From: Diatrype stigma
Taxonomy: Eukaryota; Ascomycota; Sordariomycetes; Xylariales; Diatrypaceae
Assembly: GCA_022225965.2 (NCBI GenBank)
Contig: JAKJXP020000036.1
Span: forward strand, 310,001 to 374,000
Direction of reading: 5' to 3'
DNA length: 64,000 nucleotides
Shown: positions 48,787 to 59,668 of the stretch, in pieces
How positions within the stretch are numbered: position 1 is the stretch's first letter
Layout of the letters: every line of letters begins with the position of its first letter
Made by a program: the position numbers and the translations under genes
The notes under the pieces: generated by a model
Told to the model about the DNA's origin: nothing
Database searches by the model: none
What the model saw: the letters and a program-made list of their open reading frames with translations, nothing else

Positions 48787-49121
48787 CCCCACATAATCAA
48801 CCTCATGATGCCTTTTGGAGGAAACCACAGCTTTGAAATGGGAGGAAAGGGGGTGGGGTAAGAGGATATCTGATCTGGGCATGGTGCTTTGCTATATAGG
48901 TATCTATAGGTATGCCTAATGCCTATTGATGTCATTGAATCACCACTGACGAATCCGGATTCCGTGTCGACGGGGTATCATCGCGACCCTCAGTCTATAG
49001 GAATGGTCCAACGTAAGTAGATCATTCAGCTATATGGAATAGTGCAAAGTAATAGAAATACAACAGATATCTAGCGGGTCAAGCGCCTAGTCCATGTTAT
49101 GAAGACAGAATGCGACGTTTG

Positions 49122-49145
49122 CCCCCCCCCCCCCCCCCCCCCCCC
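49122..49145. repeat. poly-C tract, 24 bases
   Basis: An uninterrupted run of C followed by GGGCGGGG. The true length is uncertain in most sequencing data. Confidence 0.9.
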
Positions 49146-52019
49146 GGGCGGGGCGTGTCAAACTGAATAAGTGAGTTTATCCGTAAGGAGAGTATAGCGT
49201 ACACGATTCACCCCAGTTTCGGCGATCAATGCACAACGTACCAAGTTATACTATAATATTGACAACAGTAAGGACAATATAGACATATTGCTTTCATGTG
49301 TTACCTTTAGGACGGAATAGCCTATCTTGTGTTTATGCTGGTACATTGCTGAAATCTCGTGGTTGGTCAATCTCATATATATAACATTTCTTATTCCATT
49401 CCAGATCAATTAAGGCGATTATCCTGGAATCAATGCCCAAGTACATCGATCCTTGCTTTCGCGAATCCGTTTCATACGCGTGGAGGAGCTCTTGATACAG
49501 TCCTTTCATATTCAATATATTCCTTTTCCTTTTTTCATGGTCAGGTCACACGATTAAGCAAGTCGGTACCTACAAGCACGGGGAAAGTACTAGTTGAATG
49601 ACTTTCTGGCGTAGAACGATTGCGAGACTTCAATATAATAACAATGAGATGATTGACTATCTAGATGAACAAGGAAATGTACTGATTACCTAAGAGGCAC
49701 GACAGGCCACAGCTGCAAAGGATCGATAGTCCCGAATCACGTCACTAGACGGGCTGGGCGTTGTCTTGATTGGGTCATGAGTAACATTGCGTTATAATCG
49801 ACACCTTGGGGAAGTGGTCGAACATTGGCCATATCTTGTTGCTACGAACTCGGTACTCTCACACTAATATCAGTTTAAGTATCATCAAACAAACGAATAG
49901 GTAATATACAGGAGCTACATGCAAACCAGCATGGCCACGACCCCTGAGATGCGGTTAAAAAGGGGACACAAGCGGCTTACTAACCCTCGACTATACCGAA
50001 GTTACCTAATATAGCTATCGGTACAGGGACCCCAACCCGATTCCACTCAGCAACATTTTGCGGTCTCAAACATTTATTAGTTTCATTGAGGGGTGATGAT
50101 TAGACGGATATTCAGTCCTAGGTCGGCATGTAAAATAGATATCTGGTGATTCTGGTCAAAACCACCGCCACTTCCCGTCATTCGTGACCCACACTCTGCC
50201 ACAATAGGCAACGTTACCGTTTACGTTAAGTGCAATAAGCAGGAAAGGCTTCTGATATGATTCCCCTGTACCAGTCTCACGCGCAATCCGTTGTGGAGCA
50301 GCTACTTATCTACCTACGGCGAGGTTTAAAGGCCCTGGGGTCTGGGGTTTAGGGCGAGATGGCGTGATAATGGCCGTCGTACGTCAGTTTACAGGTTCGG
50401 ACGCGCGTGTTCATCCACGCAAGTACCAACCTTTGAAGGTAGACTACCTTTATTTGAAGCTGATATCTCGAATTTGGACTACCAGATATAGCTATATGGT
50501 TCGGGATGATCCCCGTCGCTGGATGATCACCCAGCGTGCAATGATGCTGTACATATGCACGTCCTTGGGATAGCCGGGTGGTTCGATGTATGCGTTGGAT
50601 TGTCCATACCTACATGTGCATACCTACTCATGTAAAGATGAATAAGGCTTCTCTGGACGACTTGTTAACCTGGCTGGCTGGCCAACGCTGATCAAATGCC
50701 AAGACCAAGGCGCTGCGTGGCCGAGAATACTTTCCCGTATGGCGGATCCCGTAGGGCGGTTTATAATATTACCAGGTCGCATGTTGCAAGTTGCAACCTC
50801 ATGCAAAGCAAGAGGGTCGAACCGATCGCTGTTGCTGAAAAGCGTAATTTGATCGCCATTGGCACGGTACCTAGGTAGGTATCAGTGTGCGGCACGCAGT
50901 ATGCAGCGGTATACCAGCGGTGTTATCGGTGTTATTACTGAGTTCCAAGGTCCTGGTCTATTGTTTGGCCACTTATTCACTCCCCAGGCTCCAGCTGGAA
51001 ACCCGGCAGGTTCGGTGGGCCGCCCGGCTGCCCGGGCCCCGCTAGTTACTCACTGCAACGGGCCGGAAAGTTGGCGCTAGGGGATCTTGGGGTTTATTGA
51101 GGGAGTTACTGTTATTGAGAGCGCTCTTTATTGAAGGGATTGAGCGATACTGTCGTCTTCCCACGCGAGCTGCCTCCCCAGGGGAGCTTTATTTAGAATT
51201 CAATGCCAAGCGATAGCCTCCTTGATACATAAGCGGGCAGGAGACATATTGCCAGGTCATGTTGCTTTCAGCTTCCGAGCGGGAAATCTTGCCTCCTGGA
51301 TTTCCGACCAATGGTGGAATCCACGAGCATCAAAGGCCTCATCGAACTATGCGCGATGCGCATACGAAGCGTCGTGCGCATGTCGCTTATCGGTAGCAAG
51401 GCAGGACGGTTGAGGCAAGAAACGAGCTTCGGAACGAAGGAAAGCAGATCCTAGAATGGAAATCCTGGGCTGCCTGGGATGGAAAGGTGGCTTCGGAGCG
51501 AACCAGAACGATCTATCGTAGATGTTCCCTGCCAGAGCTCCCAGCTGTCAGATGCCCATTCTACTGACCAGCTAGACCTCATGCTGCCGTCCTGGTGGCG
51601 TCTTGGTGCAGAGGCAGGTAGCTAGACGGCCCGGCACGACTCCCACCTTGGATGGAGGCTTGACCTTTCTGGTGATCGGTTGGTGGGGGTCTGGACCACT
51701 AAATTGGCTCGGAGCATTGAGCCGGCAGTCGATCTCACGGTTGCACCACCGCGCTTATTTTCGAATTCATATCTGCCTGTTCGGCCCGCCAACGCCGGGA
51801 CCTGCCAACCCCCTGCTCCACCCTCCACCATCAGGGGCTATGAGGGGTTCTGGGGAGGTCTGGGCATAAGTGGGCTGCCCGGGAAAGCCTGTCGTATTTA
51901 GTCTCCTGGGTACCCCGCGGGGCTCACTTGGAAGCAAGGAAGAAAGAGGGAGAACGGAATCTGAATGGCCGAGTTTGAGGGTGCATTAGAGGAGGTCAGA
52001 CGACGCAGCAGGGAAAAAG

Positions 52020-52100
52020 GGCACCAGCACCAGCACCAGCACCAGCAGCACCACCAGCACCACCAGCACCACCAGAACCACCACTACCACCGCCACCGCC
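52020..52100 (+). repeat. CAG/CAC trinucleotide-rich leader
   Basis: Imperfect CAC-CAG repeats run up to 17 bp before the DUF1479 ATG. They lie in the probable 5' untranslated leader. Confidence 0.8.
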
Positions 52101-52116
52101 GCAGGTTTCCTGCTCC

Positions 52117-54423
52117 ATGTCCAAGGTCGATGTAGTACAGCGCCCAGCTGCCGCGCTCCCCTCCCAATTCGAGACGGGAGCGCTGGCAGCTGCTGCTGCC
52201 TCCAAATCGCCTGCTAACATGGTCACCACGATGACACCTTCAACAACACCGTCGCCGGTAGCGCATTCGCATTCGCAGTCGCAGTCGCAGCTGGAAGTTG
52301 CCAGTGATAATATCGGTAGTAACGATAACAGCAACAACCCCAGCAATCCCAGCGCCGGTAGCACAAACAGTAGCGCGAACGCCAACGCCAACGCCAACGG
52401 CAGTGCAAGCCCCACAACGGCGGGCTCCAAGAGACCCCGGAACGAAGACCACAAAAGCAGCAGAACGAAGATAAGGGCGACGAGGATGGACTTTGCCAAG
52501 ATCATTGATCCTCCCATTGTCAGTTTCTACGGCTCCAAGCCGATCCCGCTCCCCTCGCGATTCGGCCAGCTGAAACGGCGGCTCGTCGCGGGTCGGGAGG
52601 CCAAGCTGAAGGCCTCCTGGGACCGCCTGCTCGCCGCGCTCCGGGACGAGATCGTCGAGATCGAAAAGCGCGGCACCGAGCTGATCCCGTCGATCGACTT
52701 CACCGAGATCGAGGATGCGAGCAAGGTGCAGCCCTTCAGCGCGAAGCTGAAGCGCCACGGCATCGGGGTGATCCACGGGGTCGTCCCGCCCGCCGCCGCG
52801 CGCTCGTGGGTCGAGGAGACCAAGAGGTACCTCGACACGAAGAACGAGCTCGAGCTGAAGCCCCCGCCGGCGCAGGATCCCACCTGCTTCGACTTCTTCT
52901 GGACGCCGGCCCAGGTGCGGTCCCGCGCCCACCCCCACGTCCTCCGCGCCCAGCGTTTCGCCATGACGCTGTGGGACACCAAGGACGAGTTCGTGGCCGT
53001 GCGCTACCCGATAACGTACGCCGACCGGATCCGGATAGAGTCCGCCACTGATGGAAACATCACGGTGAATGGGAGTCTGGTCGCGGCGTCGCCCCAGGAC
53101 AGCTTGATCGCAGCAGCCGCCGCGACTTCCTCGGCGCAGATCGCGCAGGTCGATAACGGCAGCTTGGAACGCTGGGAGCAGGATGGGTACGGTCGCGCCG
53201 GTCTGTACAATTCCATCTTCGAAGGCGACTGGGAATCGTACGACGAGTGGGATGCCTCGGGCCGGGTCAACGCCACGCCCGACCTGTACAACGGCCAGGG
53301 GGCGTGCAGCATGCTCCGCCTGTTCCAGGGCATCATCGCGCTGACGGAGATCGAGCCCGGGATGATCAAGATTCTCCCGTCGCCGAAGCTATCGACGGTC
53401 TACTTCCTGCTGCGGCCGTTCTTCTCGCCCAAGGAGAAGGCGCCCGACGAAGGCGACAGCTCGGAGCGGTGGGCCGCCTACCTCGACCCCTCCAACTGGC
53501 AGATCGACAAGGAGCAGACGACGATCATACACGGCGCCGTGGCCGGGCACGCGCAGCGCGTCACGTCGTCCTTCCACCCGCACCTCGAGCTCAAGCGGAG
53601 CCTCGTCGCGCCCCCGACCCTGCCCGAGGGCTCGTACGTCCTGTGGCACCCGGACATCGCCTACCAGTTCTCCAACACGAACTACAGCACCAGCACCAAG
53701 CCGGCGGTCACTACCGCGTCCGCGTCCGCATCCGCGCCGTCGTCTACGGGGACCGGCGGGACCGAGCCGCCGGCTTCCAGCACCACCTCGACCTCGATGC
53801 TGGTGTACGCCCCGGCCGCCCCGCTCACGCAGCAGAACGCGCTGTACCTGGCGCGGCAGCGGAAAGCCTTCCTCCGAGGCCATCCGGGGCCGGACTTCGA
53901 CTCGACGGGCACAGGGCTCGGCAGCGAGGCGCCGCACACCGGCCGCCTCGACGAGAAGGCCATCAAGGAGGTCGGCGGCGACGAGGGCCTGCAGGCCATG
54001 GGGCTCGCGCCGTGGAACCTGGGCAAGGCCTTTGCCGATTACCACCAGCAGCAGCAGAGGAGCAGCAGTAGCAGCAACAACAACAACAATCACAACACGT
54101 CCGGCGGGGGGTCCTCGTCATCATCATCATCATCATCGTTATCGAAGGATAACAACAGCAACAATAACAGTAGTGGTAGAGCCGACGACGAGACGTCGTC
54201 GAGCAGCGACGGGGCACTGACGCCCAAGACGCACGCCGAGGTCGAGGTCCTGAAGCTGGCCAACCAGATCCTCTTCCCGGAGCGCTTCGACTTCTACATG
54301 CCCATGCCCACGCGGACGCCGTCGAGGGCGCCGTCGCGGGCCGCCAGCCCCATGCCGCCGGCGGGTAGCAGGAACGATAATAGAGGGGATAGGGAAACGG
54401 AAAGGGATAATAAAGGCGCATAG
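52117..54423 (+). CDS. DUF1479 (YbiU-like) protein with low-complexity insertions
   Basis: A single exon of 768 aa. The N-terminal 125 residues are Ser/Thr/Asn-rich and disordered. The DUF1479 core starts near SRFGQLKRRLVAG and includes CSMLRLFQGIIAL, VYFLLRPFF, TTIIHGAVAGHAQ, HPHLELKRSLV, SYVLWHPDIAYQF and PLTQQNALYLARQRKAF. The family resembles cupin-fold Fe(II)/2-oxoglutarate oxygenases; the WHPD and distal His support that, but substrate and activity are unknown. About 40 Thr/Ser/Ala residues interrupt the core after NTNYS, where relatives continue directly. Near the C terminus are Gln, Ser and Asn homopolymer runs coded by microsatellites. The ending is rich in Arg, Asn and Asp. Confidence 0.85.
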   Translation: MSKVDVVQRPAAALPSQFETGALAAAAASKSPANMVTTMTPSTTPSPVAHSHSQSQSQLEVASDNIGSNDNSNNPSNPSAGSTNSSANANANANGSASPTTAGSKRPRNEDHKSSRTKIRATRMDFAKIIDPPIVSFYGSKPIPLPSRFGQLKRRLVAGREAKLKASWDRLLAALRDEIVEIEKRGTELIPSIDFTEIEDASKVQPFSAKLKRHGIGVIHGVVPPAAARSWVEETKRYLDTKNELELKPPPAQDPTCFDFFWTPAQVRSRAHPHVLRAQRFAMTLWDTKDEFVAVRYPITYADRIRIESATDGNITVNGSLVAASPQDSLIAAAAATSSAQIAQVDNGSLERWEQDGYGRAGLYNSIFEGDWESYDEWDASGRVNATPDLYNGQGACSMLRLFQGIIALTEIEPGMIKILPSPKLSTVYFLLRPFFSPKEKAPDEGDSSERWAAYLDPSNWQIDKEQTTIIHGAVAGHAQRVTSSFHPHLELKRSLVAPPTLPEGSYVLWHPDIAYQFSNTNYSTSTKPAVTTASASASAPSSTGTGGTEPPASSTTSTSMLVYAPAAPLTQQNALYLARQRKAFLRGHPGPDFDSTGTGLGSEAPHTGRLDEKAIKEVGGDEGLQAMGLAPWNLGKAFADYHQQQQRSSSSSNNNNNHNTSGGGSSSSSSSSSLSKDNNSNNNSSGRADDETSSSSDGALTPKTHAEVEVLKLANQILFPERFDFYMPMPTRTPSRAPSRAASPMPPAGSRNDNRGDRETERDNKGA
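54118..54137 (+). repeat. TCA microsatellite in coding sequence
   Basis: TCA repeats encode part of a polyserine run in the DUF1479 protein. A similar CAT-rich run lies after the stop at about 54431-54458. Confidence 0.85.
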
Positions 54424-55343
54424 GAATTGTCATCATTACCATCATCATCATCATCATTAAGCTATACATATAAATATGCAAGCTCGTGTTGCCACTGTTT
54501 TGCTATTAGTGGCGTGTGTTGGAAAAGAAAGGGAGGGCGCTAAGCATGTATGCATGCACGATGCGGATTCTAAAGAAGAGAAAGAAAGAGAAGAGCAGAA
54601 GAGATATGTTTTGTATATAGCTTTCGGTATCCCATGAATGGAGAATATCTCAAAACCCCTTTCTCATTCACCATACATCGAGGGGCCATCAACGCCTTCT
54701 GGACTTTTCTCTTCAGAGGTTACGCATTGTAGTCCATCTTCAATTTCCACTTTGTTCCTAGCATGTAGCTATATCAGTACCATCGACCTTAGATCCCATC
54801 ATCGCATTGTTATCACCAGGGAGGTAGCTAGCAACCCCTAGCCCATGTTGAACTGGGCTATTGGGGGGCAGCTGTCCCCTTATAGTCGCTGGGGCCCTCA
54901 GGGGGCCCCCTGCCCTGTCAGCACTATACCCGCTTCAGAACAGCTCCAAAACACACCATTTCATCGCGACAAAAGGTTGATTCAAAATAATTCTAGGGCC
55001 GTCCTTATGCAGTCACCATATTTGACTTACTGTTTCCTTGACCATCTTACCTGGTACTGCGAGTGTGATAGGCAGTCTTATGGCCAGACAGAAACACCAC
55101 AGACCCGGTGCGGCGCGACGCCGGCGCCTCGCCTGCGGCCGTGACTCATCTAAAACGCCGTCAGTTGTCATGCATAGCAACTCAACGTTCTTATTGCTAA
55201 GAAAATACCAATACACGAAGTTATAAGCTTCGGAAATAGATATTCGGCTCATTGAGTTGCTTCCGGGTCAAGTCGAGGATGATGTCAGAGTCCGGATATA
55301 TCAGGCTGTACTGATCGAACCTTCACATCAGGCTCCCCCGGAA
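54424..55343. other. intergenic, no gene seen
   Basis: About 900 bp between the DUF1479 gene and the HET gene. No supported gene; a CAT-repeat run is at its left end. Confidence 0.5.
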
Positions 55344-57504
55344 ATGGACCTGGCACAACTTAGGAAAACCTTGCCGCCATCGTGGATTGTGACACGAACT
55401 CTCGAAGGCAGGCATCTCTTCATAGATCAGAAGACCGATATAGGCCAATGGAGGCATCCTCTTCCCGAGATAGACCCCTCCCGGTATGAGCAGCAGCCGT
55501 CGGCCACGGACGGGTTTGAACCGCAGTACGAGGCGCTCTCCTATGTATGGGGCTCAGACAACGCACCGCATTTCATATTTGTCGATCCCGCCATGGGCGA
55601 TGAGGAGAACACAGAGAAGAAGACCCCGACGAAGCTAGCCGTGACCGAAAACCTGATGACTGCGCTCCGCCACCTCCGCGATCCCTCGAAGGCGCGCACG
55701 CTTTGGATCGACGCGATCTGCATCAACCAGGGGGATGAAGAGGAGGAATCACACCAGGTGCAGCGACGAGATATACCGGTTAGCGTACCGAGTTGTGGTA
55801 TGGCTGGGCCCGGCGAGTAAGACAAGCGAGCTCGCCTTGGCAACACTTGACTATCTCGGGGCTCAAGTAGAGGTCGAACAAGACTGCTGGAGGATATTCC
55901 AGCGCCTGGGGACCAAGCACCCCGAATGGTACGACCCGGCGGTCGAGCTACCATACGACCAGAAGACGTGGGATGCGATCCTCGCGCTACTCCGACGTCC
56001 GTGGTTCGAGCGCCTGTGGATCGTTCAGGAGATCCAGCTCGCGGGCTCGCGGCCCGGAGCCGTGTTCCAGTGCGGCACGCGTGTAGTATCGTCCTATTTG
56101 TTCAAGCGTGCCATAGTGTGTCTATCGAAGAAAGAACTAGGGCACAACCCGGAGCTCCGTGAGCGGGTATTGCTTGCGTACACGTTATTTGAAACGATAG
56201 CCGGCTCTACGTTTAACCGTCTGCTAACTTTCACCGAATGCCAGTGCAAAGATCCCCGGGGTAAGATATACGCCCTGCGCGGTCTCACTTCTAGACGCCT
56301 GACGAGTATCATCACACCGGAGTACGGAGATAGTACCACGGCCAAGCATACATACAAGGCGGTCTTCCTGGCGCACGCGCGACTCGTCCAGCAATTTGAG
56401 CTGTTCTTTCACTGCTTCCTAGACGGCCGTTCCATCCTAGACATGCCATCATGGGTGCCGGATTGGTCATCCGTGGCCCCCTGGGACAACTACCCGCAGC
56501 TACAATTCGCAGCGGGCGCCTCACGCGCGCAATTCACATACGATGCCAATGCGCCAAACGTACTCCAAGTCCTCGGGGCGCGCTGCGGCGTCGTGAGTCG
56601 CGTCACGCGTCCCATGCCGAAGTACCTGCGCAGCAGGCTCGCGTACCGAGTCATTCGGCGGTGGCAGCCCAGCAACCTGGAGACGGGGACCTACGGGCCG
56701 ACGGGTGAGCCGCTGCTGCACGCGTACGCTACAGTATTGAAAGTCGGCGAGTTGGAGGAGCGCTTTCCGCGCTTCGGGCACGGTCACTTCGCCGACTGGG
56801 TACGGCAGGACGGGCCCAACACGCTGTTCGACGGCAGCTCGGTGGTCGATCTGGCGGGAGGAACCCCTGATTCGGATGCCTACACGGTGCCTCCCATGCA
56901 GATTACGTTGGATCGAGCGCTGCAGCACTGCGAGAACAGGATACTCGTCCAGACGCACGAGGGGTATATCGGGCTTGTCCCAGAAGATACTGAGATAGGT
57001 AGGTCTACTGTGTACATGCAGTTTGTCGACATGTGATTATTTGCACGAGAAGCTGGGAGCTAACGACAAGCACACCCAGGCGACGTGATAGCTGTATTCC
57101 TCGGGTGCTCCAACCCCTTGGTTCTGCACCCGACACCCGACGGCACCGCCTACCGCGTGAAAGGCCAATGCTTCGTGCACGGGGCCAACGACTGCATCCG
57201 ATTCCTCGGCCCCTTGCCGGAGCCCTGGAGAGTGGTCGGGACGATGGGGCGTGCCAGCCGGTGCAACTTCCGGTTCTTCAATCCGGACACGGGCGAGCAG
57301 ACCGCCGAGGATCCAAGGCTGGGGCCCCTGCCGGCGGAGTGGGAGAAGCTCGGAGAGGAGCGCGAGCTCGAGTGTGACGACCCTCTCGATTGCGCTTTTT
57401 TTTGGAATACGACAACAGGCGAGACAGTCAATTATGACCCAAGGCTCGAGCCGGAGGCGCTGAGTGCGAGGGGCGTGCGGCTCGAGACGTTTGTCTTAGT
57501 CTAG
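55344..57504 (+). pseudogene. HET-domain protein with WW-like modules, frameshifted
   Basis: The ATG at 55344 opens a frame with a WW-like module at residues 10-39 (W14, W36, with EGRHLFID between). The HET core follows: YEALSYVWGS (62-71) and LWIDAICINQ (120-129). At 55764 the frame slips by one base. The natural continuation DEIYRLAYRVVVWLG lies in the next frame, which runs to 56998, then over an 81-nt intron (56999-57079) to the stop at 57504. The C-terminal end has YRVKGQCFVHG and two WW-like repeats, each ending TGE-x-x-x-x-DPRL. HET proteins mediate heterokaryon incompatibility and cell death on non-self contact. No GT-AG intron of normal size fixes the slip, so this is a pseudogene or a base error. 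Full length would be about 690 aa. Confidence 0.82.
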
Positions 57505-57941
57505 GCCAGTCCCATTCTAGGGAGGTTAGGCCGCCCGTTATAAGTAGGTACAAAGCATATGATCTTACTACAAATGAGGAAACAGCTTCTGCCCTAGTAT
57601 TTAGCATCCAGGAGAGTGCTGATGAAGAACGTACTGGCTTCGACGATCTTCCCAATTCTGGGGGAAGATTTACGTCCGCAAGTAAGTGCACTGGTACAGA
57701 CCATGGGAAAGGCAAGGTTGTCACTGGATGACTTTTTGACATAAGATGTATATTATCATTAATGTGTTACTAAGGTTGAAAAGTTAATGGTAAAGGCAAA
57801 CCGTCCTGCCTGACATCTACATTAATCGTGATACACTTCCCAACGTTCCCGAGAATCTCGCACCACTGTACAGACTCTCCTACTCCGACACGATGGCCTC
57901 CATAATGCCGACACCCCGACTACCGAGTAACCCTATAGCAC
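57505..57941. other. spacer between convergent genes
   Basis: 437 bp between the HET gene end (+) and the beta-propeller gene end (-). No gene is seen. Confidence 0.5.
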
Positions 57942-59668
57942 TTAGTAGTACTTTGGGTTCTCCGGGTCCGTGAGATCAAAGACGACGGACGAGTGGGGCT
58001 TTGCACCGCCGCGGTTCTCGAACTCGCGGCTGAAGTCGATGGTGCGGTTGAAGCTCAGGCTGCCGTCGTCCAGGATGTCGATGTAGAGCGCCTTGAAGTC
58101 GGCCGGCGTGTTGACGATGCCGATCTCGCCCGTCTGCACGAAGTAGTCGGTGACTACCAGATGCTTCTGATCCGGTGTAATCTTGACGTAGTGGGGCCCG
58201 ATCGTCGGCTGGTCCTCATCCGGGTCGTCCAGCCGCTTCACGTTGGACAAGTCGGAGATGTCGAGCGCCGCAACGTGGTTGGCCGTTGTCAGGGTGAAGT
58301 ATGCATACTTGCCGTCCTGGGAGATGTCGGAGCTAAGGTGACAGGGTGGTTAGTGGAGTTCAGACGTGCAGCTTTCAAGGGCAGCTCTTCATGAGAAGGG
58401 TGGAAGAGAGTGCGGGCGTTTCAGTGGATTGGTCTTACTAAATAGCGATGGTGTCGCGAGCCTTCTCGCCCAAGTCGAACAATAATTCAACGACGCCCTG
58501 GTTTCCCTTGCTGTCCTTCCGGTGGGGATAGACAATCCAGACTTGTCCAAGGTGCACAGCGGTTGCAAGCGCAGCTCCCTCGGGGTTTCCGGGAATGAAT
58601 TTGACGTCCTGGATGCCTTGGCCCTGTTTATTGGAGTTTAGCGTCAGTGACAGTGTTTTCATAGTCAACAATTTCAACTTACATCAGGGATGGTAAGAGT
58701 GCTGAGGATCTTCCGAGAGGGCAGGTCCCACAGGCGTAGGGTGTCCGCCCGTTGGATACCCGTGCTGGGCTTGAGAATGCTGAGAGGTACGACGAAGTCC
58801 GAAGTCAGGATTACGTTCTTCTCAAAGTCAACAGCCAGGCCGTGCGGCGAGAACTGCTCGCCAAGGATGTTCAGCGTGCCCTCAACATCTTTGGGCCACT
58901 CGTGAATGATGTTGAAGTCTGCGTCAGTCTCAACGAGGCGACCCGGAGATGTTCCAACAGCAGATCCCATGTAAGTGATGAAGAATCCACTATCAAGAAG
59001 TGTGAGTCAGTGACTTGCACATTCTATGCAAGGCGGGAAGGGTCTACTTACCCATCAGGCTTGGCACGGATTTCATCGGTGATGGACGACAAGAGTGCAC
59101 GGTTGCTCTTCTTGAATGTCGGTCGATACGGGTTCGTGGTGTCAAAGTAATAGGCCGTATCTTGCGTCTTCAGCAGAGACAGCAAACCGCCACCGATAAG
59201 GGTCTTCCCGTCCAATGAGGGCCCCAAGTGGTGAGGATCATTGCCGCTTGTTGGGACATCAGTGATCCAAAGCAGGGTTCCGAAAGTATCCTGTGTTCAC
59301 TGTTTAGTTATACAATCCAGGGCTAGAGTTCATGGACATAGACTTACATCATCCAGACTATAGGTAGCTAAGAAATCTTTGTGCCACTTGTCTCCCGACC
59401 CAGTCCAGAAGTAGCCGATCTTCTTGGGCTTGATGTTGCTAGGAGTAAAAGGGGGGCTGTCCAAAGGCGGAGTGGGAACTTGCAGAACAGGGAGTGGAGG
59501 TGCGTTGCTCGTGAGGGGATCAGTGACACCTGGAATAGAGGGGATTAAAGGGGGCAACGAAAGATCTCGACGAGCATCGCCAACTTTGGTAGGAACGCTG
59601 GCGCCCATCACAAGCATAGATTGGGCTCCTAGAGCCGCAGCAAGCAGCTTGCTGGAAAATGAAGGCAT
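57942..59668 (-). CDS. secreted selenium-binding-protein-like (SBP56/methanethiol oxidase fold) propeller
   Basis: Five exons, 59668-59348, 59290-59052, 58989-58683, 58623-58439 and 58332-57942, give 480 aa. The ATG at 59668 is preferred over an upstream one because it opens directly into a signal peptide (SSKLLAAALGAQSMLVMGAS). A Pro-rich stretch of about 50 residues follows. The rest is a beta-propeller like the SBP56 family: DFLATYSL, DPHHLGPS, HGLAVDFEKNVILTSDFVVP, LRLWDLPSRKIL, GQGIQDVKFIPG and PHYVKITPDQKHLVVTDYF. Known SBP56 members oxidise methanethiol; activity here is unproven. A TATATATA box lies about 150 bp upstream of the start (near 59818-59825, minus strand). The protein ends soon after a SSVVFDLTDPENP block. 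Confidence 0.72.

Larger units (their letters stand above)
48787..52116. other. gene-poor spacer
   Basis: About 3.3 kb with no supported gene, the longest gene-free stretch outside the retroelement. It contains a 24-base C homopolymer at 49122-49145 and, next to the following gene, a CAG/CAC-rich repeat at about 52020-52100. Confidence 0.55.
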
